From contig QKAR01000046.1 in the NCBI GenBank assembly GCA_003246335.1, positions 1-58,087 on the forward strand: DNA of 58,087 bases, read 5' to 3'. Positions 18,056 to 25,793 of the stretch are shown one piece after another. Each line of letters starts with the position of its first letter. Position 1 is the stretch's first letter. Under the pieces are notes generated by a model. The model did no database searches, was not told the origin of the DNA, and saw only the letters and a list, made by a program, of their open reading frames with translations. The translations under genes and the position numbers were made by a program. Origin of the DNA: Spirochaetales bacterium. Lineage in GTDB: Bacteria; Spirochaetota; Spirochaetia; Treponematales; Treponemataceae.

Positions 18056-19185
18056 TCGGGATTCCCAACGGGTTATCCGACTCCCCAAGGGAAAACCCGC
18101 GCTATCTCAGCGATCAGCTAATTACCTATATCGGGAATAAGCGCAATCTGCTCGATTTCATCGCCGAGGGACTCACGGAGGCGATGAAACGCCTCGGCAA
18201 GGATAAGATCGACGCCTTCGACGTTTTCGCGGGCTCAGGCATCGTTTCGCGATTTCTCAAGCGATACAGCCGAACTTTGTGGTCAAACGACCTCGAGCGG
18301 TACGCCGAGGCGATCGGGCGCTGCTATTTGACGAATGCCTCCGATTTTCCCGCCATAGAATTTAAGCCGCTCTGGGCCGAATTTACCCGAACGCTCGAGG
18401 AAGAGCCCCTCAAGAGCGGCCTCATCGCGCGCAATTACGCGCCAGCGGACGACCGAAACATCCGGCCCGGGGAACGAGTGTTCTATACGACGAGAAACGC
18501 GCGATTCATCGATACCGCGCGCGGCCTCATCGATACCGTTCCGGATCGCCTTCGTCCTTTTTTTCTCGCGCCCCTCCTCGCCGAGGCTTCGGTACACGCG
18601 AATACGGCGGGGGTCTTTAAGGGCTTTTACAAAAATCGCGATACCGGCGTCGGGAAATTCGGGGGAAAAGCGGGCGACGCGCTCACGCGCATCACGGGGA
18701 ACATCGCGCTCCCGTACCCGATTCTCAGCGACTTTGAGTGCGAGACGCACGTGCTGTGCGCCGAGGCGCGCGCGGCGTGCGAACTCGTACCGGAAGTCGA
18801 CGTCGCGTACCTCGACCCGCCGTATAATCAGCACCCGTACGGCTCGAACTATTTCATGCTTAACGCGATATTGGAAAACCGCATCGAGGGCACGCCCTCG
18901 CGGGTCTCGGGAATTCCCTCCGGCTGGAAACGATCGGACTACAATCGGGGCAAACGGGCGCTCGCCGCCCTAGACGGGCTCGTTTCCGCCATTCGTGCGA
19001 AATTCATCCTCATTTCGTTCAACTCCGAGGGCTTCATCACGAAAGGAGAAATGGCCCGGACGCTCGAGGCGTACGGCCGCGTCACGGTGTTCGAGACCGG
19101 CTATAACGCCTTTCGCGGAAGCCGCAATCTCGCGAACCGCGACGCGCACGTCAAGGAATTCTTGTTTTTGCTTGAGAGGGATTAG
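18052..19185 (+). CDS. D12-class adenine-specific DNA methyltransferase (orphan)
   Basis: A 377-residue N6-adenine methyltransferase of the Dam/D12 type. It has the target-recognition lead [12 protein letters not shown] (26-37), the S-adenosylmethionine motif [12 protein letters not shown] (57-68), and the catalytic motif [14 protein letters not shown] (from 255), followed by the FNSEGFI strand motif. It moves a methyl group from S-adenosylmethionine to adenine in a specific site. The TTG start at 18052 overlaps the receptor stop (TTGA); no other start codon precedes the conserved domain. No restriction endonuclease or specificity subunit is adjacent, so it may be a regulatory orphan. The recognition sequence cannot be read from sequence. 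Confidence 0.88.
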   Translation: MIGIPNGLSDSPRENPRYLSDQLITYIGNKRNLLDFIAEGLTEAMKRLGKDKIDAFDVFAGSGIVSRFLKRYSRTLWSNDLERYAEAIGRCYLTNASDFPAIEFKPLWAEFTRTLEEEPLKSGLIARNYAPADDRNIRPGERVFYTTRNARFIDTARGLIDTVPDRLRPFFLAPLLAEASVHANTAGVFKGFYKNRDTGVGKFGGKAGDALTRITGNIALPYPILSDFECETHVLCAEARAACELVPEVDVAYLDPPYNQHPYGSNYFMLNAILENRIEGTPSRVSGIPSGWKRSDYNRGKRALAALDGLVSAIRAKFILISFNSEGFITKGEMARTLEAYGRVTVFETGYNAFRGSRNLANRDAHVKEFLFLLERD

Positions 19186-19188
19186 CGG

Positions 19189-19764
19189 TCAGTCCCGAAA
19201 GACTATGCCCGTTGAGGGATCCATGCTTTCAATTATCGCGAGGGACTCTACCCGAACGCCGCGAGCGCGCAAGCCCTCGCCGCCGCGCTGAAACCCCTTC
19301 TCGATGACGATTCCCGCGCCGGTGAGCGTCGCCCCGGACTGCTCGACTAAGGCCGCGAGTCCCTCGAGGGCGCAGCCGTTCGCGAGAAAGTCGTCGATGA
19401 GCAATACGGAATCGGTCGGCTGAAGGTAATCGCGGGCGACGACGATATCGTACGTGGTATTGTGGGTATACGACTTAACCGACGTGACGTACGGGTCGCC
19501 GGAAAGGTTCGACGTTTTCGATTTTTTCGCGAACACGACGGGAACGTTAAAATACTGTGCGGTAATGCAGGCGATCGCGATGCCGGAGGCCTCGACCGTC
19601 ATGATTCGGGTGACTTTCGACCCGATGAACCGGTGCGCGAACTCGCTGCCGATTTCGTTGAGCAACCCGATGTCTATTTGATGATTCAGGAAGCCGCCAA
19701 CTTTCAGTATATTGCCGGGTAAGACGACTCCGTCTTTTCGGATTCTTTGTTTCAATAATTCCAT
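19189..19764 (-). CDS. xpt: Xanthine phosphoribosyltransferase
   Basis: A 191-residue type I phosphoribosyltransferase close to Bacillus Xpt over its whole length: the start MELLKQRIRKDGVVLPG, FLNHQIDIGL, PVVFAKKSKT and the PRPP-binding loop VLLIDDFLANG, ending with GIVIEKGFQ. It converts xanthine and PRPP to XMP in purine salvage, in the cytoplasm. In Bacillus xpt sits behind a purine riboswitch; here a -10 box ends seven bases before the ATG, so there is no room for one. Monocistronic; convergent with the methylase gene (three bases apart) and divergent from the GntR operon. Confidence 0.95.
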   Translation of the reverse strand: MELLKQRIRKDGVVLPGNILKVGGFLNHQIDIGLLNEIGSEFAHRFIGSKVTRIMTVEASGIAIACITAQYFNVPVVFAKKSKTSNLSGDPYVTSVKSYTHNTTYDIVVARDYLQPTDSVLLIDDFLANGCALEGLAALVEQSGATLTGAGIVIEKGFQRGGEGLRARGVRVESLAIIESMDPSTGIVFRD

Positions 19765-19771
19765 GTTGCAT

Positions 19772-19777
19772 TTTATA
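19772..19777 (-). promoter_or_regulatory. Leaderless-type -10 box of xpt
   Basis: TATAAA ends seven bases before the xpt ATG. TTGAAA lies upstream within an A-run with a shortish spacer of about 15 bases. No Shine-Dalgarno is present. Confidence 0.55.
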
Positions 19778-19831
19778 TGCGCTCGCCTTTTTTTTCAAGC
19801 ATCGAAAGTTTTCGCTATTCCGCATAATCTC

Positions 19832-19877
19832 TTGACAGTATTATAATACTAGTGTATTAGATAATTAATACACTAGT
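19832..19877 (+). promoter_or_regulatory. Promoter and palindromic operator of the GntR/ABC operon
   Basis: TTGACA (19832-19837), 17 bases, TATTAG (19855-19860). A perfect 12-base inverted repeat, ACTAGTGTATTA (19848-19859) and TAATACACTAGT (19866-19877) with a six-base centre, covers the -10 box. This is where an autorepressing YtrA-type GntR protein would bind. A strong AAGGAGG then precedes the ATG at 19905. Confidence 0.8.
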
Positions 19878-19904
19878 TGCAACAAATTATTTTAAGGAGG
19901 ATAC

Positions 19905-20273
19905 ATGAGTGAGTTTGACCCAAATATCCCCATATACCAGCAAATCGTGGAACGAGTAAAACGAGACATCGTGTCGGGAACGCAAAAACCCGGAGACCGA
20001 TTGTGCTCGGTGCGGGAAATGGCCGAATCGCTCGCGGTAAACCCGAATACGGTTCAGCGCGCGTACCAGGAACTTGAGCGCGAGGGGATCAGCGAAACGA
20101 GGCGGGGAATGGGAACGTATATCGTTGAAAGGGAAAATTTAATAGAAACCCTCACGGACGAGATGGCCGAGTCGGTCGTGTCGTCGTTCGTAAAGGGCAT
20201 GCGGGCGCTCGGCTTCGGGGACGAGGACATCGTCGCCTCGCTGCAAGCGGCGCTCGCGGGAGGAAAACACTAA
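19905..20273 (+). CDS. GntR-family transcriptional regulator, YtrA subfamily
   Basis: A 122-residue regulator: a winged HTH (residues 8-75, with IYQQIVERVKRDI, GDRLCSVREMAESL and NPNTVQRAYQELE) and a short helical C-terminus typical of the YtrA group, which has no large effector domain. These repress their own operon, usually an ABC exporter induced by cell-wall-active compounds. The perfect palindrome over its -10 box is the likely operator. The stop codon overlaps the start of the ATPase gene (TAATG), so the two are co-translated. Confidence 0.92.
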   Translation: MSEFDPNIPIYQQIVERVKRDIVSGTQKPGDRLCSVREMAESLAVNPNTVQRAYQELEREGISETRRGMGTYIVERENLIETLTDEMAESVVSSFVKGMRALGFGDEDIVASLQAALAGGKH

Positions 20274-20974
20274 TGGCGATAATTCTGGAAACTCATGGAC
20301 TGAGGAAGAATTTCTTCCCCAAGGTGGCGCTCAAGGGCATCGATCTCACGCTCGAAAGCGGCAGGATTCTCGGGCTCATGGGACCGAACGGCTCGGGCAA
20401 AACGACTTTTTTAAAAATCATAGCGAGCCTTCAAAAGGCGAGCGGCGGAACCTTCGCGGTCAACGGGGCCAAGCCGGGGGTCGAATCGAAAAAGGCGGTC
20501 TCGTTTCTTCCCGACCGTAACACCCTGTTTCCCTGGATGCGGGCGTCCGACGCCATCGATTTTTACGCGGACTTTTTTCCCGACTTCGATCGGGCGAAGG
20601 CGACCGACATGCTCGGCTTCATGCGGCTCGAACCCGGGGAGCGCGTCAAGGCCATGTCGAAGGGCATGATCGAGAAGCTCAATCTCACGCTCGCCTTTTC
20701 GAGGAAAGCGCGTCTCTTTCTCCTCGACGAGCCGCTCGGCGGAGTCGATCCGGTCTCGCGGGAACGCATCGTGTCGACGATCATCAAAACGTGGACGGAA
20801 GATTCCGCCATTATCATCAGCACGCATCTCGTAAACGACGTCGAAAGCCTATTCAACGACGTCGCGTTCATAGACCGCGGGGAACTCGTTCTCGGCGGCG
20901 ACGCGGAAGCCCTGCGGCAAGAGAGGGGAAAGTCCATCGACCAACTGTACCGCGACATTTTCGCGGATCGCTAA
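20273..20974 (+). CDS. ABC transporter ATP-binding protein
   Basis: A 233-residue single ATPase domain. Walker A is GPNGSGKTT (about 37-45), the signature is shortened to MSKGMIEKL in place of LSGGQ, Walker B is LFLLDEPLGGVD, and the switch histidine is in ISTHL. The MSKGM-type signature is usual in ABC-2 exporters of the YtrB/YhaQ kind. It should pair with the membrane protein encoded 16 bases downstream. Translation is coupled to the GntR gene by a one-base overlap. Confidence 0.92.
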   Translation: MAIILETHGLRKNFFPKVALKGIDLTLESGRILGLMGPNGSGKTTFLKIIASLQKASGGTFAVNGAKPGVESKKAVSFLPDRNTLFPWMRASDAIDFYADFFPDFDRAKATDMLGFMRLEPGERVKAMSKGMIEKLNLTLAFSRKARLFLLDEPLGGVDPVSRERIVSTIIKTWTEDSAIIISTHLVNDVESLFNDVAFIDRGELVLGGDAEALRQERGKSIDQLYRDIFADR

Positions 20975-20990
20975 AAAATGAGGGATCGAC

Positions 20991-21806
20991 ATGAAAGAAA
21001 TAATTAAGTACCAACTGAAGGGAAGGAAAAACTCAATCGTTCTGATTTTGGCGATTTTCGCCGGCGTTAACGCGCTTGCGCTCACGATCGACGCGATCGC
21101 CTTCTCGCGGGGCGGAATCGAGCCGGGCCAGGCCTTTTGGACGTTCGTCGCGAGCACGGTGACGGGCGTACTCACGACGGTCATGTTTTTTCTCTGCGGA
21201 TCGGGACACGTGCGGGAGCTGCTCTACCGAGACAGCGCCTATCTCATGCTCACCGTTCCCCGGCGCGGCTGGGAAATACTCGGGGGCCGATTCATCGCCG
21301 GGCTCGCCGAATTCGCGCTGTACGCCGTCGCCGCGGCTTTGTTCGCGAGCGCCCATATCGCCTTCTTCGGTTCGATGGCGCTCGGAATCGGCCATTCCCC
21401 GCTTGAGGTGCTTTCCTCTCTCTACGGCAAATTCCTCGCTCAGAATCTCGGGGTCGCGGCGAAAACCCTCCTGATCGGGCTTACCTTTTACGCGCTAACC
21501 GGCTCGCTCGTGACGTTCGCCGCGGTCGCCTCGAGAAGTTTCGTTAAAAATAAAAAAATCGCAACGGCAGTTGCCATAGCGATTTTCTTTATCGTCGCGA
21601 ACTGGGCCTCTAAATTGGGAATTTTCGTCAGCGAGCGGCTACATTGGTTTTGGGATATTAACATCGTACCGATCGACGGGATGCGCCCGTTTTTCGACGC
21701 TTCTCTCACGCCCGTGCCGATGGGGGCGATCGCCCTCGCGGTCCTTTTGGCCGTCGCGCTTTTCGCGGCCGCCTCATGGCTCTTGGAGCGCAAAGTCGAA
21801 ATTTAA
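20991..21806 (+). CDS. ABC-2-type membrane protein, partner of the ATPase
   Basis: A 271-residue integral membrane protein with six hydrophobic helices and no periplasmic domain, matching ABC-2 permeases of YtrA-controlled operons. A loop with YLMLTVPRRGWEILGGRF after helix 2 is typical of the coupling segment in this group. With the ATPase it forms an exporter or sensor; the substrate is unknown, and a role in envelope stress or peptide antibiotics is by analogy only. GAGGGATCGAC stands before the ATG as a weak ribosome site. It is the last gene of the GntR operon. Confidence 0.85.
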   Translation: MKEIIKYQLKGRKNSIVLILAIFAGVNALALTIDAIAFSRGGIEPGQAFWTFVASTVTGVLTTVMFFLCGSGHVRELLYRDSAYLMLTVPRRGWEILGGRFIAGLAEFALYAVAAALFASAHIAFFGSMALGIGHSPLEVLSSLYGKFLAQNLGVAAKTLLIGLTFYALTGSLVTFAAVASRSFVKNKKIATAVAIAIFFIVANWASKLGIFVSERLHWFWDINIVPIDGMRPFFDASLTPVPMGAIALAVLLAVALFAAASWLLERKVEI

Positions 21807-21841
21807 AAAAATCCGGCCGACGGGAGGATTTCGTCGGCCGG
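21804..21841 (-). terminator. Intrinsic terminator of trxA
   Basis: Inverted repeat CCGGCCGACG (21813-21822) / CGTCGGCCGG (21832-21841), loop of nine. On the minus strand it is followed by TTTTTTT (complement of 21804-21810), so it ends the trxA transcript. It overlaps the stop of the convergent permease gene. Confidence 0.85.
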
Positions 21842-21847
21842 TAACGG

Positions 21848-22165
21848 TCAGAGATGACTTTTAATGATCGAGGAAACTTTGTCCTTGCTCATGAAGCCGA
21901 CGGCCCGATCCACGGGCTGCCCGTTCTTGAACACGATCATGGTCGGGATATTCGAGACTTGGAATCGCGCGGCGAGGTCGCCTTCGTCGTCGACGTTGAC
22001 TTTCGCGACGACGGCCTTTCCCGCTAAGTCTTTCTCGACTTCCTCAAGGACGGGACCGAGCATCTTGCACGGTCCGCACCAAGGCGCCCAAAAGTCGACG
22101 AGGACGGGAATGTCCTGATTGATAACCTTATCGAAACTGCCCGCGTTCGTATGAAGTACTGCCAT
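21848..22165 (-). CDS. trxA: Thioredoxin
   Basis: A 105-residue thioredoxin of standard length with the active site WCGPC (C30, C33), the cis-proline loop NIPTMIVF, and the usual DFWAPW lead. It reduces protein disulfides in the cytoplasm using electrons from thioredoxin reductase, which is not encoded here. AGGAG precedes the ATG by seven bases. It is a single gene with its own terminator. Confidence 0.97.
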   Translation of the reverse strand: MAVLHTNAGSFDKVINQDIPVLVDFWAPWCGPCKMLGPVLEEVEKDLAGKAVVAKVNVDDEGDLAARFQVSNIPTMIVFKNGQPVDRAVGFMSKDKVSSIIKSHL

Positions 22166-22245
22166 ATGTGTCTCCTTTAGCTTTGTATACTAACAATATA
22201 AGCGAAAAGTCGGGCGGCGCCAGTGACCTGGTCACAAAACTTTCG

Positions 22246-23001
22246 TTATAGGGAGGCGAGTTCGTAGAGAAACAGGGTCGCGGCTTGGGCGACGTTCAGG
22301 CTTTCCACGTCCCCGGTGCCGGGAATGCGCACGAGGTGATCGCACGAAGCCTTCACTTCCGGGGAAAGCCCGGTTTCCTCGTTTCCAAGAACGACGAGGA
22401 CGCCTTCGCCTTGCTCGACGAGTTCGGGCAAGTCGCGCAGGCGATTGCGCGCGCGGTGGTCGGCGCCGATGCGCGTCATTTTTCCCGCGCTCGCCGCGAC
22501 GAGCCAGGCGGCCGACGGGGCGCGCCATATCTCGACGAATTCCATCCCGCCCTGAGCCACGCGATACGCGCTCGTCGTGATTTCCGCCTGATCGTCGTCG
22601 TCGCCGATGACGATTTTCCCGACGCCGAAAAAGGCGGCGCTGCGGACGATGGCCCCGAGGTTATTCGCGTTCCCGACGCGATCGAGCGCGAACACGCGCT
22701 CATGCGCTTCGTGCCACGCGCGCAAAATATCGGTATCGAGACGGCGAGGTTCGGGCTCGCGAATCATCGCGACGACGCCTTGATGGTGTACGGACTGGCT
22801 CAGTTTTTCGAGCTCGGCGTCCGCTTCGACCATTCGGTAGAGTCGGCGCGAGGAGGCGAGAGCCTTACAGGCGGCGCCAAAAAAACGGGCGCGGTCTTGG
22901 TTAAAAAAGAGGCGCTCTATGCGCTCGGGATGGCGATCGGCCAGGGCCTTTACGGCCTCAAAGCCGCACACGGCCAATTCCCGGGTTTGTCGGTTCTTCA
23001 T
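22246..23001 (-). CDS. TrmH/SpoU-family RNA 2'-O-methyltransferase
   Basis: A 251-residue SPOUT methyltransferase. An N-terminal substrate-binding domain (to about residue 85, ending VHHQGVVAM as in RlmB) leads to the knotted catalytic domain with motif 1 NANNLGAIVRSAAFFG, motif 2 VVLGNEETGLS and motif 3 IPGTGDVESLNVAQA. It methylates a ribose in rRNA or tRNA with S-adenosylmethionine; RlmB (23S G2251) is the nearest well-known type, but the target is not certain. The ATG at 23001 lies six bases after TGCTACACT with no Shine-Dalgarno. It is divergent from the TetR efflux operon. Confidence 0.9.
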   Translation of the reverse strand: MKNRQTRELAVCGFEAVKALADRHPERIERLFFNQDRARFFGAACKALASSRRLYRMVEADAELEKLSQSVHHQGVVAMIREPEPRRLDTDILRAWHEAHERVFALDRVGNANNLGAIVRSAAFFGVGKIVIGDDDDQAEITTSAYRVAQGGMEFVEIWRAPSAAWLVAASAGKMTRIGADHRARNRLRDLPELVEQGEGVLVVLGNEETGLSPEVKASCDHLVRIPGTGDVESLNVAQAATLFLYELASL

Positions 23002-23007
23002 GGGTGC

Positions 23008-23016
23008 AGTGTAGCA
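23008..23016 (-). promoter_or_regulatory. Leaderless TG-extended -10 box of the RNA methylase gene
   Basis: TGCTACACT on the minus strand ends six bases before the ATG at 23001. There is no Shine-Dalgarno. Confidence 0.65.
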
Positions 23017-23051
23017 TAGGAAGAGCGCCGACGGAAATACCGATAATCTTC

Positions 23052-23127
23052 TTGACGAATGGGAAAAAATTTCCTATGTTCGTAGTTACCGAACGTTCGG
23101 TAACTATTTAATCGAACGAACGGTAAC
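23052..23127 (+). promoter_or_regulatory. Promoter and TetR operators of the efflux operon
   Basis: TTGACG (23052-23057), 17 bases, TATGTT (23075-23080). A perfect 24-base palindrome follows at 23083-23106 (half-site TAGTTACCGAAC), covering the expected start site. A second, one-sided copy (CGAACG at 23113-23118 and CGGTAAC at 23121-23127) lies 23 bases further on. This layout fits autorepression by the double-HTH TetR protein encoded downstream. Confidence 0.8.
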
Positions 23128-23174
23128 ATAATTATGGACACGGACTGTTCAATCATACGGTAAGGAGACGCGAC

Positions 23175-24380
23175 TTGCGCCAAGAAACATCAAAACAAGA
23201 GAATAGGAAAACTCAAATTCTTGACGCGGTTTTTTCCATCGCAGCCGAACAGCGGGCATGGAGTCTCGCGGACATCGCGAAACGCGTCGGCGTTTCGAAA
23301 ACCGCGCTATATCGGCACTTCGCGAATCGGGCGGAAATCGAAAAAGCGATGGACGAGCGCCTGGTCGCGAAAATCGCGGAAATGGCGGCAAGCGCGCAAC
23401 CGACCCTCAACGGCATTCGGGTCGCCATCGTCACTTTTTTCCGCAGTTACCCCGGTTACCTGAACCATCTCGTTTTTCGCTTTCTTTCGGACCCTTCGTT
23501 TCTCGGTATCCTGAATGGGGCAATACGAGACGGAAATCCGCTTATCCGCTCGTATTTTGAGGAATTCGATGCCTTAACCGGGGAAGCCCGAGCGGAGGAG
23601 GAAATATGGCTGCAAAAAAACTGGATATCCCTCCTCGTCGCGAGCTATCCGGCGGAAGGGATGGAAGACATGATGGACGGCCTCGTGACGACGCTCGAGT
23701 CGGGATTCCAAAGACTCGCCGTACCGACCGACACCCGACTCGACGATCTTGAGCGGAAAAGCCTCATCGAAGAGGAAAAGCTCCCTACCGGCAATCGGCT
23801 GTATCAGGCGATCGCGTCCTCGATACAGAAACACGGACTTCTGAAAACCACGATCGAGTCGATCGCCGAGGAAATGGGCATAGCGAAAAGCAGTCTCTAT
23901 TTTTACGGTAAGAACAAAACCGAAATGCTCGGCGAGCTCGTCGCGACCGAAACGAAGACAATCATCGAGTTTTGCGTCGACGGCATCTCCGAGGGAGAGA
24001 CGCTCGCCGAGCAGATTTTCGTCCTGATGTCGATTCAGGCGGACTATCTGATCAAGCGGCAAGACATCATTCCGGTCTTTAACTGGATTCGCATCGAGGC
24101 GGTGAAGGAACCGCGCATGGAGGCGCCCGAGCACCCCGAGCGCAGCGAGCTCCTCGATCGATGCCGCACGGACGGACTATTCGAGGGAAAAAGCGACAAG
24201 AAAGTTCGCGTCGGCATGATCATGAAGTGGGCGTCGCTTTTAAGCACCAGCTGCGTCGTACGCGGCAAGGTCGCGGGGTTAAGCGACGCGGAAACGAGAA
24301 AAAACGTACGCCGAATGTTTAAGAGCATGATGGCGGGAGACAAAGATGCGGCGTTACCGAACGCCGTCAATGGCGCGTAA
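23175..24380 (+). CDS. Tandem TetR-family regulator with two HTH domains
   Basis: A 401-residue protein made of two complete TetR units in one chain. The first DNA-binding helix pair is SLADIAKRVGVSKTALYRHF (30-49), the second TTIESIAEEMGIAKSSLYFY (225-244); each is followed by a helical ligand-type domain. Ordinary TetR proteins have one HTH in about 200 residues and work as dimers, so one chain may act as a built-in pseudo-dimer. The start is TTG at 23175, supported by AAGGAG seven bases upstream. It heads a five-gene operon with tolC-, mfp- and rnd-type genes, nine bases before the first, and should repress that pump through the 23083-23106 palindrome. Confidence 0.9.
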   Translation: MRQETSKQENRKTQILDAVFSIAAEQRAWSLADIAKRVGVSKTALYRHFANRAEIEKAMDERLVAKIAEMAASAQPTLNGIRVAIVTFFRSYPGYLNHLVFRFLSDPSFLGILNGAIRDGNPLIRSYFEEFDALTGEARAEEEIWLQKNWISLLVASYPAEGMEDMMDGLVTTLESGFQRLAVPTDTRLDDLERKSLIEEEKLPTGNRLYQAIASSIQKHGLLKTTIESIAEEMGIAKSSLYFYGKNKTEMLGELVATETKTIIEFCVDGISEGETLAEQIFVLMSIQADYLIKRQDIIPVFNWIRIEAVKEPRMEAPEHPERSELLDRCRTDGLFEGKSDKKVRVGMIMKWASLLSTSCVVRGKVAGLSDAETRKNVRRMFKSMMAGDKDAALPNAVNGA

Positions 24381-24389
24381 GGAGAAAGC

Positions 24390-25769
24390 ATGAAAAAACG
24401 AATCTCAAAAATCGCGGGGATAGTATCCTTTTTTGCGATATTCGCGATGGGAGCGACGTACGGGGCGGAGCCGCCGGCGCCCAAAACCGTAACGGTCGAC
24501 GAAGCCGTTCAGCTTGCCCTGCAAAACAACATTTCCCTCGAATCAAGCGCGATCGACCTGCGAATGAAAAAACGAGGAGCGGACCGTTCCTGGAACGTGC
24601 TGATCCCGACCGTTCAGGCGACGGGAACCGCCGCGCGCACGAACATGGACTCCGTGACCGTCAGCGGCCTCGTCAGCGGACCTTCGGGAATACAGTACGT
24701 TTCCATGGAGACTGACCTCGACGAAAACCAGCGATGGTCGGCCATCGGGGGATTGAGCGCGACGCTCAACCTCAACGCGGCGCTCGTGGAAGGCATTCGC
24801 GCGACGCGAAAAAACTACGAGGCCGGCAAGATTACCTGGGAGCAGGCCAAGCAGGAAACCGAGCTCAACGTGAAAAAGGCATTCTACGGCCTCTTGGTTC
24901 AGGAAGAGAGCCTCAAGATTTCCAAGGATAAACTCGCGACAAGCGAGGAGCGCCTGCGACAAACGCGCGCGAACTACAAAAACGGCATAGTGCCCGAGCT
25001 CACCCTGCTTCAGGCGCAGCTATCCGTCGAGACGCAAAAACCGACGATCAAAGAAGCCGAAACCAGCATCGATTACGGCAAAAACCAATTCGCCTTTCTC
25101 ATCGGCCTTCCGGTCGGCACGAAGATCAAGCTCGACGGCTCGATCGATCCCGCAATAGCGGATTTTGACGCGGATTCTCTCGTCGAAAAGCACTTGGGGA
25201 ACAGCTACGCCCTCCAGCTCTTGCAGGCTCAGGGGCAAATGCAGGATATCCAGGTGCGCGCGCTCAAGCTCCAAACCTTCACGCCGAGTCTCTCCCTCAG
25301 CAAGTCCTGGTCGCCGACGATCTCGCCGATCGACGAGGACTGGAGCGACAGGGACAACTGGACGGACAGCAGCGGGGCGTTTTCCATCACGCTCGCGTTC
25401 AACCTGACGAATATCCTTCCCTTTTCCGCGAACGGCTCCTCGATAGCCGACGCGGAGGACAGCGCGAAAAAAATCAATCTCGCCATAGAGATGACGCGAC
25501 TGAACGAGGAAATCGAAATCAGGAACCTCGTCGAAAAACTCGCGACGTCGAAGGACTCGATCGCCGCGATGGAACTTAACGTCACGATCGCGCAAAAGGC
25601 CTACCAACTGAGCGAGCAGGGATACAAGGCGGGAACCATCGAGTACCTCGACCTGAAGGACGCTGAGAACTCGCTGCTAAGCGCGCGCATCGGCGTGCTA
25701 TCCGAGAAATACAATTACCTTTCCATGTTACTCGACCTGGAAAAATCGTTAAACGCGAAACTTTACTGA
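24390..25769 (+). CDS. TolC-family outer-membrane efflux protein
   Basis: A 459-residue outer-membrane channel subunit. A signal peptide (about residues 1-26, GATYGA-EPP) is followed by the internal duplication of the family, each half with a long coiled-coil hairpin (for example WEQAKQETELNVKKAFYGLLV and LYNYLSMLLDLEKSL-like end). TVDEAVQLALQNN near residue 37 is the usual first helix. It forms a trimeric tunnel that joins the fusion protein and pump encoded next. AAGGAG precedes the ATG, nine bases after the TetR gene. Confidence 0.92.
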   Translation: MKKRISKIAGIVSFFAIFAMGATYGAEPPAPKTVTVDEAVQLALQNNISLESSAIDLRMKKRGADRSWNVLIPTVQATGTAARTNMDSVTVSGLVSGPSGIQYVSMETDLDENQRWSAIGGLSATLNLNAALVEGIRATRKNYEAGKITWEQAKQETELNVKKAFYGLLVQEESLKISKDKLATSEERLRQTRANYKNGIVPELTLLQAQLSVETQKPTIKEAETSIDYGKNQFAFLIGLPVGTKIKLDGSIDPAIADFDADSLVEKHLGNSYALQLLQAQGQMQDIQVRALKLQTFTPSLSLSKSWSPTISPIDEDWSDRDNWTDSSGAFSITLAFNLTNILPFSANGSSIADAEDSAKKINLAIEMTRLNEEIEIRNLVEKLATSKDSIAAMELNVTIAQKAYQLSEQGYKAGTIEYLDLKDAENSLLSARIGVLSEKYNYLSMLLDLEKSLNAKLY

Positions 25770-25793
25770 CGACGGAACGAAAAGGAGCAAAAC

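Noticed and set aside
18052-19185. Restriction-modification system
   Set aside because: Only the methylase is present; the neighbours are a receptor and xpt.
19765-19831. Purine riboswitch upstream of xpt
   Set aside because: The -10 box is seven bases before the ATG, leaving no leader, and no aptamer-like pairing is visible.
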